A stretch of DNA of 64,000 bases from WLMZ01 sp037139095 (GTDB lineage Bacteria > Actinomycetota > Acidimicrobiia > Acidimicrobiales > Ilumatobacteraceae). The notes under the pieces were generated by a model, which saw nothing but the letters and a program-made list of their open reading frames with translations, was not told the DNA's origin and did not search any database. Of the stretch, positions 35,401 through 42,083 are shown one piece after another (position 1 is the first letter of the stretch; each line of letters begins with the position of its first letter). The translations under genes were made by a program, and so were the position numbers. The DNA lies in contig JBAXHD010000002.1 in the NCBI GenBank assembly GCA_037139095.1, positions 1 to 64,000 of the forward strand, in the 5' to 3' direction.

Positions 35401-35848
35401 CGGCGCGCAGGCGCCGCATCTGGCAGGCATGGAACCAGTTGAGGTTGCAGTGGCCGACCTTTGGGCAACAGGCATTGCCCCAAACGGTCACCCCACTCGG
35501 TTTATCCGGTCGCGTCTTTCGGCGCTTGGTGTGGTGACCTCTGCAGGGCTGTGGCAGTGCGAGCCGCAGAGCAAGGTGCTGGTGGCTGGCTTGGTCACCC
35601 ATCGACAACGGCCAATGACCGCGCAAGGCACCACGTTCATGAACCTCGAAGACGAAACCGGGCTGATCAACATCGTGTGCTCAAAGGGTTGCTGGGCGCG
35701 GTACCGCCGCGTGGCCCGCGAGGCGTCGGCGCTGTTTGTGCGTGGCCGTCTCGAGCGTCATGAGGGAGTCATCAATGTCGTTGCCGAGCACATCACCGCA
35801 TTGAGCATGCCCGCAGTGCATGCCGGGCCGGTACGCGATTTCCGCTGA
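32474..35848 (+). CDS. dnaE2: Error-prone DNA polymerase DnaE2 (ImuC)
   Basis: C-family polymerase of 1124 residues, the catalytic partner of ImuA/ImuB in damage-induced mutagenesis. The N-terminal PHP domain begins YAELHCQSNFSFLSGASHP, the palm carries the catalytic triad motif PDIDIDIESDRREEV, and GRGSAANSA, HSGGMVI and GFPESHSVSFAYL follow. A C-terminal OB-fold region reads MNLEDETGLINIV. Length and the lack of a tau-binding tail fit DnaE2 rather than DnaE1. The SOS box directly upstream confirms the assignment. It ends one base before the stop of the convergent Nudix gene. Confidence 0.95.
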   Translation: MGFNNPAMPWRELEQALSDRARRPDGRAPGSSSENAGGDGPALTRKRQPFEPQAQRVSNAGATRTVPYAELHCQSNFSFLSGASHPEQLAEEAARLGLEALALTDQNGLYGVVRFAEAARAVGLPTLFGAELALGMTRFEPGVPDPPGEHVVLLADGPAGYARLARAISLGQLAGEKGAPRFELAQLAEVGRDHWWVLTGCRHGVVPSALVREGPAAAARELQQLIALFGRERVVVELWDHGDPLDSARNDALAELAARHDLACIATNDVHYATPQHRRLATALWAVRARRSLEEMNPWLPAGATAHMRSGAEQGRRFARYPGVVETAASIGRAGAFDLSLVAPNLPPFPCPRGAQGEQLTEMQYLRVLVEAGARRRYGERPQAGEDLSVRARAWRTIDHELSVIESLDFAGYFLVVWDIVQFCERANIYCQGRGSAANSAACYALGITKADAVALGLLFERFLSPERDGPPDIDIDIESDRREEVIQYVYQRHGRHHAAQVANVITYRARSAVRDMAKALGYAPGQQDAWSKQVDGWSGVAATAALPDQSIPAAVLELAAEVEDAPRHLGIHSGGMVICDRPIIEVCPVEWGRMENRSVLQWDKDDCAAAGLVKFDLLGLGMLSALHYAVDLIREHQGYEIDLATIPQEDDVYSMLCRADTVGVFQIESRAQMATLPRLKPRRFYDIVVEVALIRPGPIQGGSVHPYIRRRNGQEPVTYLHPLLENSLGKTLGVPLFQEQLMQMAIDVAGFTPSEADQLRQAMGSKRSQARMQKLRERLFEGMAERGITGDVADEIFVKMSAFANYGFPESHSVSFAYLVYASAWIKFHEPAAFCAALLNAQPMGFWSPHSLVQDATRHGVVTHTPDINTSLAAATLQPDTASCSGQAVRLGIGSVRGIGSALAALIETERTDHGPFTHIEDLARRVPSLDLAQLEALATAGAFTECFGLDRRGALWSVGAVAQSRPNRLAGIVTGAQAPHLAGMEPVEVAVADLWATGIAPNGHPTRFIRSRLSALGVVTSAGLWQCEPQSKVLVAGLVTHRQRPMTAQGTTFMNLEDETGLINIVCSKGCWARYRRVAREASALFVRGRLERHEGVINVVAEHITALSMPAVHAGPVRDFR

Positions 35849-36358
35849 CTACGGCTCTACGTCGATGGGCTGTGGCGGGGGACCCATTGTGAGGTAGTTA
35901 TGCAGCAGCCGCACCAGATCACGAGGTGCGGTATCCACACGGGCCAGCTTCAGTTCGGTCAGTGTCCACCAGCGCAACTCGAACACGAACTCGGCGTTGA
36001 GCTGTTCCCAGCTGAACTGTGGCTGCGGATCAAAGCCGGCCGGAACGTCTACTTCGTAGATCTGTTCGCGTTGGCCATCGAACTCGCCGCTCACGAAGGC
36101 CACGATGTGTAGTCGGTTCCACAGATGCGCGCCGATCAGTGGATCATGTAGTCCCACCTCTTCGGCGAGTTCTCGGCGCAGCGCATCGTGATGGGTTTCG
36201 CCGGCATCAAGTCCGCCGCCGGGTAGGGCCCACCGAGTGCCGGCCGGAAACTCGAAACGAACAAGCAGAACTCGACCTTCGCTATCCACCACAAGCCCAC
36301 GCACCGCCTCGCGGATTCTCAGTGCACTGGTGTCACTGGTGTCGTTGGTGTCACTCAT
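35849..36358 (-). CDS. NUDIX hydrolase
   Basis: A 169-residue Nudix protein. The box [19 protein letters not shown] followed by EEVGL is complete near residues 47-70. The N-terminus has a short imperfect repeat ([10 protein letters not shown]) from tandem ggtgtcact-like units in the DNA. Its ATG overlaps the TGA of the preceding ABM gene (ATGA), so the two are coupled. Substrate unknown. Confidence 0.9.
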   Translation of the reverse strand: MSDTNDTSDTSALRIREAVRGLVVDSEGRVLLVRFEFPAGTRWALPGGGLDAGETHHDALRRELAEEVGLHDPLIGAHLWNRLHIVAFVSGEFDGQREQIYEVDVPAGFDPQPQFSWEQLNAEFVFELRWWTLTELKLARVDTAPRDLVRLLHNYLTMGPPPQPIDVEP

Positions 36359-36693
36359 TCGAAGATTGCGGTGGCGATGCCCGAGGCGTTGTACACCGGG
36401 CCTTGGGCATCAATGCGGTACTTGGCAACTTTCGCTCCGGTGATGCCGTGAGCGCCCAGCAATGTGCGCATGTCGATGTAGTTGGCGTGCAGAAAGTGGG
36501 CTTCAAGCGTTTCGGCCGACTCCCATCGTTCGTAGACCGAGATGCGGTCGGGGGCAACCGGATCGGCAGCGAACACGTAGGCAATGCAGCCTGGTTCGTC
36601 GTTGCGGGTGGCGGCTTGCAATTCAGCCGACGCAGCGACGGCAGCGTCGCGGAGTTCCGCAGGGATATAAATGGTGCCAGCGACGATGATCAT
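36355..36693 (-). CDS. Antibiotic biosynthesis monooxygenase-like (ABM) protein
   Basis: A 112-residue ferredoxin-like dimeric alpha-beta protein of the ABM family: [12 protein letters not shown] at the start, then [17 protein letters not shown], the usual ABM core. Such proteins include small cofactor-free monooxygenases and quinone or haem-related enzymes; the role here is unknown. The Met at 36691-36693 was chosen because the frame upstream overlaps the DUF3039 gene. It is coupled to the downstream Nudix gene. Confidence 0.85.
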   Translation of the reverse strand: MIIVAGTIYIPAELRDAAVAASAELQAATRNDEPGCIAYVFAADPVAPDRISVYERWESAETLEAHFLHANYIDMRTLLGAHGITGAKVAKYRIDAQGPVYNASGIATAIFE

Positions 36694-36728
36694 GGCTCTA
36701 GCAGAGCACACCAAGCGCCGAGCAAGCG

Positions 36729-37016
36729 TTACTCGCCGGGTTGGTCGTTCAGGCCTTCGTTGAATGCGCGGTAGATCTCGTAGACCTCTTTGCACTTCTG
36801 ACACACCGGCAACTGCTTGGGGTCGCGAGATGGCACCCACACGTAGCCACACAACGCCTCGACAGGGGTGCCGTAGATGCGTGCCTCGAGCACTTTGGCC
36901 ACGGCCGATTCGCCGGGTTCGGTCTTCACGATGTGAGCCATCACAGGTTCGCCCGTCTGCAGCACTTCCTGCAGATCGGGAACGGTCTGACCGGGCATCG
37001 TTTGAACCTGACTCAT
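36729..37016 (-). CDS. DUF3039 protein
   Basis: A 95-residue actinobacterial protein of the DUF3039 family, recognised by EALCGYVWVPSRDPKQLPVC and KCKEVYE, with three cysteines that probably bind zinc. It is found across Actinobacteria, often beside other conserved small genes; its function is unknown. It lies 35 bases upstream of the ABM gene on the same strand and is divergent from the FmdB-type gene. Confidence 0.88.
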   Translation of the reverse strand: MSQVQTMPGQTVPDLQEVLQTGEPVMAHIVKTEPGESAVAKVLEARIYGTPVEALCGYVWVPSRDPKQLPVCQKCKEVYEIYRAFNEGLNDQPGE

Positions 37017-37075
37017 AGGTGTTTAGTCAATCACGCATCTATCCATCACGCCGACATGCGACTACTCTGTCGTCG

Positions 37076-37303
37076 ATGCCTCTTTACGAATACCGCTGCC
37101 GTACTTGCGAAGACACCTTCGAACTGCGTCGGGCAATGGCCGAATCAAGCGACCCAGCCACCTGCCCCAGCGGTCACCTCAATTCGGTGCGCCTGTTGTC
37201 GGTGTTTGCCAGTGTTGGTGCTGCGGGTTCGTCGCCTGCGTCGGCCAGCGCAGCCCCATCCGGTGGCGGCGGCTGCGGCTCGTCATGCGGGTGCGCTCAC
37301 TGA
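37076..37303 (+). CDS. FmdB-family zinc-ribbon regulatory protein
   Basis: A 75-residue protein with the FmdB zinc ribbon MPLYEYRCRTCEDTFE followed by a second metal-binding half, PATCPSGH, in which the second Cys is replaced by His. The tail is Gly/Ser/Cys-rich (GGGGCGSSCGCAH). The start MPLYEY at 37076 matches the family. FmdB-type proteins are putative regulators; the real role is unknown. Confidence 0.85.
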   Translation: MPLYEYRCRTCEDTFELRRAMAESSDPATCPSGHLNSVRLLSVFASVGAAGSSPASASAAPSGGGGCGSSCGCAH

Positions 37304-37399
37304 GTTTGGGCCCGGCGCTGCTGGGTCGTGAGACCTACGCCGAAATGAAATATCGATTGGCACTTGGCAGATCGAGATCATTCCTCTAGAGTCACCTTT

Positions 37400-37528
37400 G
37401 TGATCGCCTCCGCCTACGCCTTGCTTGCTGCATTCGCAGCAGCCATTGCTGTAGCAGCGCCACGCGTACCCGTAGCCGTACCGGCAGCTATTAGCTGCGG
37501 GTGGGGCACACGGGTCAGCCGCTCTTAA
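37400..37528 (+). CDS. Possible leader peptide or small membrane protein
   Basis: A GTG-initiated frame of 42 codons with an N-terminal hydrophobic segment (IASAYALLAAFAAAIAVAA) and a basic end (GWGTRVSRS). It could be a one-pass small protein or a translated leader for the malic enzyme 82 bases further on. There is no clear ribosome-binding site, and chance openness cannot be excluded. Confidence 0.25.
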   Translation: MIASAYALLAAFAAAIAVAAPRVPVAVPAAISCGWGTRVSRS

Positions 37529-37554
37529 CAGAGCAACCTCGTTAGCTCCACTCC

Positions 37555-37591
37555 AGCCGGTTCGGTTGCGAGTGTCGCAGCTCAACCGGCT
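37555..37591 (+). promoter_or_regulatory. Nested stem-loop before malic enzyme
   Basis: Outer stem agccggtt (37555-37562) / aaccggct (37584-37591), eight perfect pairs. Inside is TGCGA-GTG-TCGCA. It ends 18 bases before the start codon and just before the ribosome-binding site, where it could control translation or terminate early. Confidence 0.45.
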
Positions 37592-37609
37592 TCTCCACGA
37601 AGGAAAGCC

Positions 37610-39019
37610 ATGTCGAACGACGAAACATCAAAGCGCCTCACCAAGCCTTCGGCTGGATACGCACTGAATATCGAGGCTGCAGCCGACGACGCTGCCGACA
37701 TCGCTGGCGCAGTACGAGCTATCGCAGCGTGCGGCGGTGACATTCGTTCGATGAGCACGCTGGCCAATGGAGCTCGACGTTTTGTCGTTGCGTGCTCGAG
37801 TGTTGAGCATCAGCAGGCCGTGCGCGCAGCGCTTGGTACATCGCCAGGTGTACGCGTGAGCGCAATCACCGACGCCACGTTCGACTTGCACGAGGGCGGC
37901 AAGATCGAGGTGACCCCTCGCGTTAGCGTGACCAACGCCGACGAACTCGCAATGGCATATACGCCTGGCGTGGGGCGTGTGTCGACTGCAATTGCCGAAG
38001 ACGTGTCGAAGGTGTGGACACACACGGGTCGCTCGAACGCTGTCGCCGTGTTGTCTGACGGCACGGCGGTGCTCGGTCTCGGCAACATCGGTCCCGAAGC
38101 GGCCATGCCTGTGATGGAAGGCAAGGCGGTGTTGTTCAAGCAGTTTGGTGGCGTTGATGCGTACCCCATTTGCATCAATGCCAAGACGGTCGACGAGATC
38201 ATCGCTGTGGCGCGGGCCATCGCACCCACGTTTGGTGGCATCAACCTCGAGGACATCGCCGCCCCAGCATGTTTCGAGATCGAAGAGCGACTGCAGGCCG
38301 AACTCGATATTCCTGTGTTCCACGATGACCAGCACGGAACCGCCATTGTGGTTCTGGCCGCAGTGCAAAATGCGGCCAAAGTGGTGGGCAAGTCGCTGTC
38401 AGATATGACGGTGGCTGTTGTTGGCACTGGTGCTGCTGGAGTTGCGTGCGCAAAATTGCTGCATCTCGTGGGTGTGGCCGACATTATCGGTGTCGACCGC
38501 GCGGGCATCTTGCACGAGGGCCGCGGCGACAAACTGGTGCCTTCGAAGCAATGGTTTGTCGATAATGGCAACCGCGAAGGTCGCACCGGTGGCGTGGCCG
38601 AGGCACTCAAGGGTGTCGATGTGTTGTTGGGCCTCAGCGGCCCCGGGGTCATCGAGGCCGAGTGGTTGGTCAACATGGCCGACGACGCCATCGTGTTTGC
38701 AATGGCGAATCCGGTGCCCGAAGTGATGCCCGAGTTGATGCCGAGCAATGTTGCCGTAGTGGCCACCGGCCGCAGCGACTATGCGAACCAGATCAATAAT
38801 GTGCTGGCGTTCCCGGGCGTGTTCCGCGGGCTGCTTGATGTTCGTGCCACTACGTGTAACGACTCGATGAAGCTCGCTGCCGCTGCCGCACTTGCTGCGT
38901 TCGTGCCGAATCCCACCGCTGATCGAGTGGTGCCGGGCGCGTTTGAGCCAGGTGTTGCCGAAGCCGTAGCCCACGCTGTTTCGGCAATTGCCGTGGCCCA
39001 AGGCTGCGTGCGAGGCTGA
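37610..39019 (+). CDS. Malic enzyme with N-terminal ACT-like domain
   Basis: NAD(P)-dependent oxidative decarboxylase of malate to pyruvate, 469 residues. Residues about 15-90 form an ACT-like regulatory domain. The malic-enzyme part follows with MAYTPGVGRVS, FKQFGGVDAYPICI, the metal/substrate region DIAAPACFEIEERL, FHDDQHGTAIV, and the nucleotide fold VAVVGTGAAGVACAKLL. The ACT plus malic layout is common in Actinobacteria. The leader contains stem-loops. It would link the TCA cycle to pyruvate and NAD(P)H supply during growth on fatty or propionyl-yielding substrates. Confidence 0.93.
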   Translation: MSNDETSKRLTKPSAGYALNIEAAADDAADIAGAVRAIAACGGDIRSMSTLANGARRFVVACSSVEHQQAVRAALGTSPGVRVSAITDATFDLHEGGKIEVTPRVSVTNADELAMAYTPGVGRVSTAIAEDVSKVWTHTGRSNAVAVLSDGTAVLGLGNIGPEAAMPVMEGKAVLFKQFGGVDAYPICINAKTVDEIIAVARAIAPTFGGINLEDIAAPACFEIEERLQAELDIPVFHDDQHGTAIVVLAAVQNAAKVVGKSLSDMTVAVVGTGAAGVACAKLLHLVGVADIIGVDRAGILHEGRGDKLVPSKQWFVDNGNREGRTGGVAEALKGVDVLLGLSGPGVIEAEWLVNMADDAIVFAMANPVPEVMPELMPSNVAVVATGRSDYANQINNVLAFPGVFRGLLDVRATTCNDSMKLAAAAALAAFVPNPTADRVVPGAFEPGVAEAVAHAVSAIAVAQGCVRG

Positions 39020-39023
39020 GGCC

Positions 39024-39341
39024 TTGGCGATTCTGGTAGACGATCCGATTTGGCACTGGCGCGACCGGCGCTGGTGCCATCTCGTGAGCGACACGAGCGT
39101 GCATGAACTGCATGAGTTCGCAGCCCGTCTCGACATACCGCCGCGCGGGTTTCATGGCGACCACTACGACGTACCCGAGGAGTATCGGGATGTGGTGGTG
39201 GCCGCGGGCGCTGAGCCAGTGAGCAGCCGAGAACTCTTGCGTCGCTTACGCAACGCGGGCCTGCGACTGTCGCCCGCCCAACGCCGCGAGCGGGCGCTAG
39301 GGAACCACACATTGGCCGACGACCTACTGGAACCAACCTGA
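39024..39341 (+). CDS. DUF4031 protein
   Basis: A 105-residue protein of the DUF4031 family: AILVDDPIWHWRDRRWCHLVSD, FAARLDIPPRGFHGDHYDVP and SSRELLRRLRNAGLR. The TTG at 39024, four bases after the malic enzyme stop, places the start exactly at the family N-terminus. Conserved Asp/His/Trp residues suggest an enzyme, but none is characterised to my knowledge. The 3' end overlaps the convergent gene by 18 bases. Confidence 0.85.
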   Translation: MAILVDDPIWHWRDRRWCHLVSDTSVHELHEFAARLDIPPRGFHGDHYDVPEEYRDVVVAAGAEPVSSRELLRRLRNAGLRLSPAQRRERALGNHTLADDLLEPT

Positions 39342-39758
39342 CCCGTCGGCGAGTAGGTCGGGCACGCTGGTGGCGCCGTAGCTATCGACAATGAGCCAAT
39401 CGATCAGCTGTAGCCCGCAGGCCTCGACCACATCGACAGCTTCGAGCCATAGTTCGCGGTCGTTGTGGTGTATCTCGCCGAATGGTCGAACCGTGGCGAT
39501 GACGAGACCCACAGTGTGGTCATTGGAGGCACCATATGCGCCCATGGTGTTGGCAACATCAACCACGTGAAATGGATCGGTTGTGTCGTTCACGGACACC
39601 AACTCGTGGCCGCGCCATAACTCGTCGAGAAACATCACCAATGTTTCGGGTCGCAACGGCAAGGACAGTGCGAGTTCGAAAACAAGCATTGCTTGGTGAG
39701 CGTTGACGATTGGGTCGATGCGTGCGCGTGGTACGCGGTCGTGAGCAGAAACAGGCAT
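39324..39758 (-). CDS. Hypothetical protein, possibly degenerate JAB/RadC-like
   Basis: A 144-residue protein with no recognised family by direct motif. The order GLVIATVRPFGEIHHNDRELW, then a helix and LQLIDWLIVDSYG, recalls the second half of RadC-like JAB domains (a hydrophobic strand, S/N-x-x-D, helix, L-x-D-H-x-I), but the metal-binding histidines are missing. The Met at 39756-39758 is preceded by a G-run ribosome-binding site. Confidence 0.65.
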   Translation of the reverse strand: MPVSAHDRVPRARIDPIVNAHQAMLVFELALSLPLRPETLVMFLDELWRGHELVSVNDTTDPFHVVDVANTMGAYGASNDHTVGLVIATVRPFGEIHHNDRELWLEAVDVVEACGLQLIDWLIVDSYGATSVPDLLADGSGWFQ

Positions 39759-39876
39759 TACGAACCCCCAAAGTGAGGACTGACGTATAGGGGGAAGCCG
39801 TATGCCGCAATGTACTGAGGGGGTGTGACAGCGATCGCGCGTCAGCGCATCAACGCCGCTCTGAGCGGCCCGCTCA

Positions 39877-40272
39877 CTATTGTCCGTCGGCCTCGAGGTC
39901 GAAGCTGCCTTCGTTGGTGTGGGTCTCGGCGCCCGCCAGCGCTGGCGAGAACACGCAGACCAGCCACAAATCGCCGGTGATGGCTCGAACAATATGCAGG
40001 TCGTGCTTGTCGAGGGCATAGATAGTGCCGGGACGGAGGGGATAGGTGATGCCGGTGAGAACATCGGTGACCTCGCCCTCGCCGGCCATGCAGTAGTTCA
40101 CCTCAACATGATTGAGGTATTGCATGGTGAGTTCGGTGCCCTCGTTCACGCGTGTCTCGTGCATCGAAAAACCCACGCCATGTTGTTTGACGATCATCCG
40201 TTTGCTGTCCCACCCAGGGCCAACAACGTGACGGGGCGAGTTGGCGATCTCTTCTGAGGTGACGACGATCAT
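39877..40272 (-). CDS. ectC: Ectoine synthase-like cupin EctC, without ectA/ectB nearby
   Basis: A 131-residue cupin matching L-ectoine synthase along its length: YLNHVEVNYCMAGEGEV, YPLRPGTIYALDKHDLH, LVCVFSPALAG. The metal ligands known from EctC structures, E57, Y85 and H93, fall at the same numbers here. EctC cyclises N-gamma-acetyl-diaminobutyrate to ectoine. The usual partners ectA and ectB are absent from the flanks, so this is an orphan copy that may use imported precursor, work with distant genes or do another reaction. It is divergent from the ArsC-like gene (60-base gap). Confidence 0.85.
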   Translation of the reverse strand: MIVVTSEEIANSPRHVVGPGWDSKRMIVKQHGVGFSMHETRVNEGTELTMQYLNHVEVNYCMAGEGEVTDVLTGITYPLRPGTIYALDKHDLHIVRAITGDLWLVCVFSPALAGAETHTNEGSFDLEADGQ

Positions 40273-40332
40273 GTCTACAAAGTAGTCGTGCTGGAACCGG
40301 CCTCTGAACGGGTGGTGGCCTAGCCTTGCGGC

Positions 40333-40695
40333 ATGGCTCAGATCACCATTTATCACAACCCGAATTGAAACTCTTCGGTCAATGCCGTGAGCATTGCCAA
40401 AGACCTCGGTGTCGCAGCCGACATCGTTTTGTACATGAAGACTCCGCCCGACGCAGCGACGTTGGGTGACATCATCGCCAAGCTAGAAGACCCGCCAACT
40501 GATCTGGTTCGTCGCGATGCCAATTTCGCCAAGCTTGGGCTCACTGATGCCGATGTGCAGACGCCCGCGCAGGTGATCGACACGTTGGTGAAGCACAAAG
40601 CGTTGCTGCAACGGCCCGTGGTAGTCACGCCAACTACAGCATTGGTTGGTCGGCCAAAGGACCGGGTCACTGAGGCATTGCGCCCCTACGCGTAA
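40333..40695 (+). CDS. ArsC-family protein with probable selenocysteine at the catalytic position
   Basis: A 120-residue thioredoxin-fold protein of the ArsC/Spx family, recoverable only if the in-frame TGA at 40366-40368 is read through. It begins MAQITIYHNPN, then TGA at residue 12, then NSSVNAVSIAKDLG. The codon is exactly where E. coli ArsC has its catalytic Cys12, next to the conserved His8. Downstream homology is intact: LVRRDANFAKLGL, then QRPVVVTP and ALVGRPKDRV, matching the active-site arginines. A hairpin resembling a bacterial SECIS follows the TGA. I infer a Sec-containing reductase; selA, selB and selC are not in the window. Confidence 0.8.
40377..40398 (+). promoter_or_regulatory. 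Candidate bacterial SECIS hairpin
   Basis: Starting nine bases after the TGA: GG, a bulged U (40379), CAAUGC, apical loop CGUGA (40386-40390), GCAUUG, CC. This gives eight pairs with one bulged U after the first two and a GU in the apical loop, as in the E. coli fdhF element. The loop begins 18 bases after the UGA. Confidence 0.65.
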
Positions 40696-40701
40696 GTGGC
40701 G

Positions 40702-41952
40702 TCAGCCGTTCTTCGGTAGATCGCGATACGGCGTGGTGCGGAAATCGCCTGGCTCTTTGGGCAGGCCCAAGCCGCGCTCGCTCACGATGTTGCGCTGCAC
40801 CTGATCGGTGCCGCCGTAGATCGATGGTCCAGGCGAGAACACGGTGAGTTCTTGCACGGTGCCACCCGACAGCGAATCGGGGCCCCACAACATCCCTTGC
40901 GCACCGATGATTTGGTTACCGATTTCGCGAGCACGGCGAAGCGTGTGCGTGGTGAGCAACTTGGCGAGGTTGCCCTCTACCTGGGTCGAGCGCTGGCCGC
41001 TGCGGGCGCGCAACAAGTTGAACTTGTTGACCTCGGTCAGCGTGTGCAGTTCGGCGAGTCCCTGACGAATAGTGGGGTCGTTGATGCATCCGGTGTGGCG
41101 GGCCAATCCGGTGAGCAGTTTCACGGTGCCGCCGCCGATTGAGCCAGCCGATGATCCGGCGCGATCGACAACGAACTCACCGACGGTGCGCGCAAGGTGT
41201 CCGGCAAGTGAGCCCGGCAGAGCCACGCCAAGGCCGCTGCTGCCGCCGCTGCCAAGGCTTGCTCGCTCGACCATCAACGTGGTGTTGGCGACTGCCCAGC
41301 CGTTGTTGAGTCCGCCGATGATGTTGGCTACTGGCACGCGTGCTTCATCGATGAACACTTCGTTGAACATCGCGCGGCCGGTCATCTCGCGCAGCGGACG
41401 AACCTCGACGCCGGGCTGATGCATGTGGAACGCGAAGTAGGTGATGCCCTGATGCTTTGGCGCGTCGGGGTTGGTGCGCGCCAAGAGCATTCCCCAGTCG
41501 GCGTGCTGGCCGCCGCTGGTCCAAACTTTTTGACCGGAGATGACGTATTCGTCGCCGTCGAGCTCGGCCTTGCAGCCAAGGCCAGCGAGGTCGGAGCCGG
41601 CTCCGGGCTCGCTGAACAATTGGCACCAGCCATCGGTGCCGTCGAGGATGCGCGGAATGTAGGTTCCCTGCTGCTCAGGTGAGCCGTGCATGGCGATGGT
41701 GGGTGCGGCCAACATCAGGCCGAGTCCCATTGGTGCGCCAACCACGCCGCGGGCGCCCATTGCGTTGCTGACTGCGATCGAAAGATCGCGGCTGTAGCCC
41801 TTGCCACCCATTGACTCGGGCAGCATCGGTGATGCGTAGCCGCTTGCAGCGAGACGCTTCCACCAGTCGGCAACAGTGATCGAGGGATCCCATGCTGAGT
41901 CGAGCCATGCGTTGACGTCGTCGCGAACCTGTTCTGCAGAAATATCAGCCAT
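40702..41952 (-). CDS. Acyl-CoA dehydrogenase
   Basis: A 416-residue FAD-dependent acyl-CoA dehydrogenase, paralogous to the one at 19312-20568. The signature LFSEPGAGSDL lies near residue 114, then GQKVWTSGGQHADWG, VRPLREMTGRAMFNEVF and the C-terminal YGGTDQVQRNIVSERGLGLPKEPG. The Met at 41950-41952 begins MADIS as in the paralog. It converges with the ArsC-like gene (six bases between stops). Substrate unknown; likely long-chain, branched or sterol side-chain acyl-CoAs. Confidence 0.94.
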   Translation of the reverse strand: MADISAEQVRDDVNAWLDSAWDPSITVADWWKRLAASGYASPMLPESMGGKGYSRDLSIAVSNAMGARGVVGAPMGLGLMLAAPTIAMHGSPEQQGTYIPRILDGTDGWCQLFSEPGAGSDLAGLGCKAELDGDEYVISGQKVWTSGGQHADWGMLLARTNPDAPKHQGITYFAFHMHQPGVEVRPLREMTGRAMFNEVFIDEARVPVANIIGGLNNGWAVANTTLMVERASLGSGGSSGLGVALPGSLAGHLARTVGEFVVDRAGSSAGSIGGGTVKLLTGLARHTGCINDPTIRQGLAELHTLTEVNKFNLLRARSGQRSTQVEGNLAKLLTTHTLRRAREIGNQIIGAQGMLWGPDSLSGGTVQELTVFSPGPSIYGGTDQVQRNIVSERGLGLPKEPGDFRTTPYRDLPKNG

Positions 41953-42083
41953 GCGCTGACGATAGGTGCCACACCAGCGAGATCAAGAACTGGCCGAACC
42001 AACGCGCAAGGTTCTGCTCAGACTGTTTGCTCAACGGAGCCAACCGCTACTCTGGTTGCGTACGCAAGCACTTGGGGGAACAC

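Larger units (their letters stand above)
37304..37609. other. 306-bp structured leader region of malic enzyme
   Basis: Contains a stem 37311-37325 (cccggc/gctggg, one G-U) after the fmdB-like stop, a possible 42-codon leader frame (37400-37528), the hairpin gcagct-att-agctgc (37484-37498) and a nested hairpin (37555-37591), then AAGGAAAG before the malic enzyme ATG. Several stems in one long leader suggest attenuation or a riboregulator. I recognise no known riboswitch class. Confidence 0.45.

Noticed and set aside
40387..40695. Stand-alone 102-codon gene starting at GTG 40387
   Set aside because: It lacks the first strand and catalytic loop of the ArsC fold, which are encoded directly upstream in the same frame beyond a TGA.
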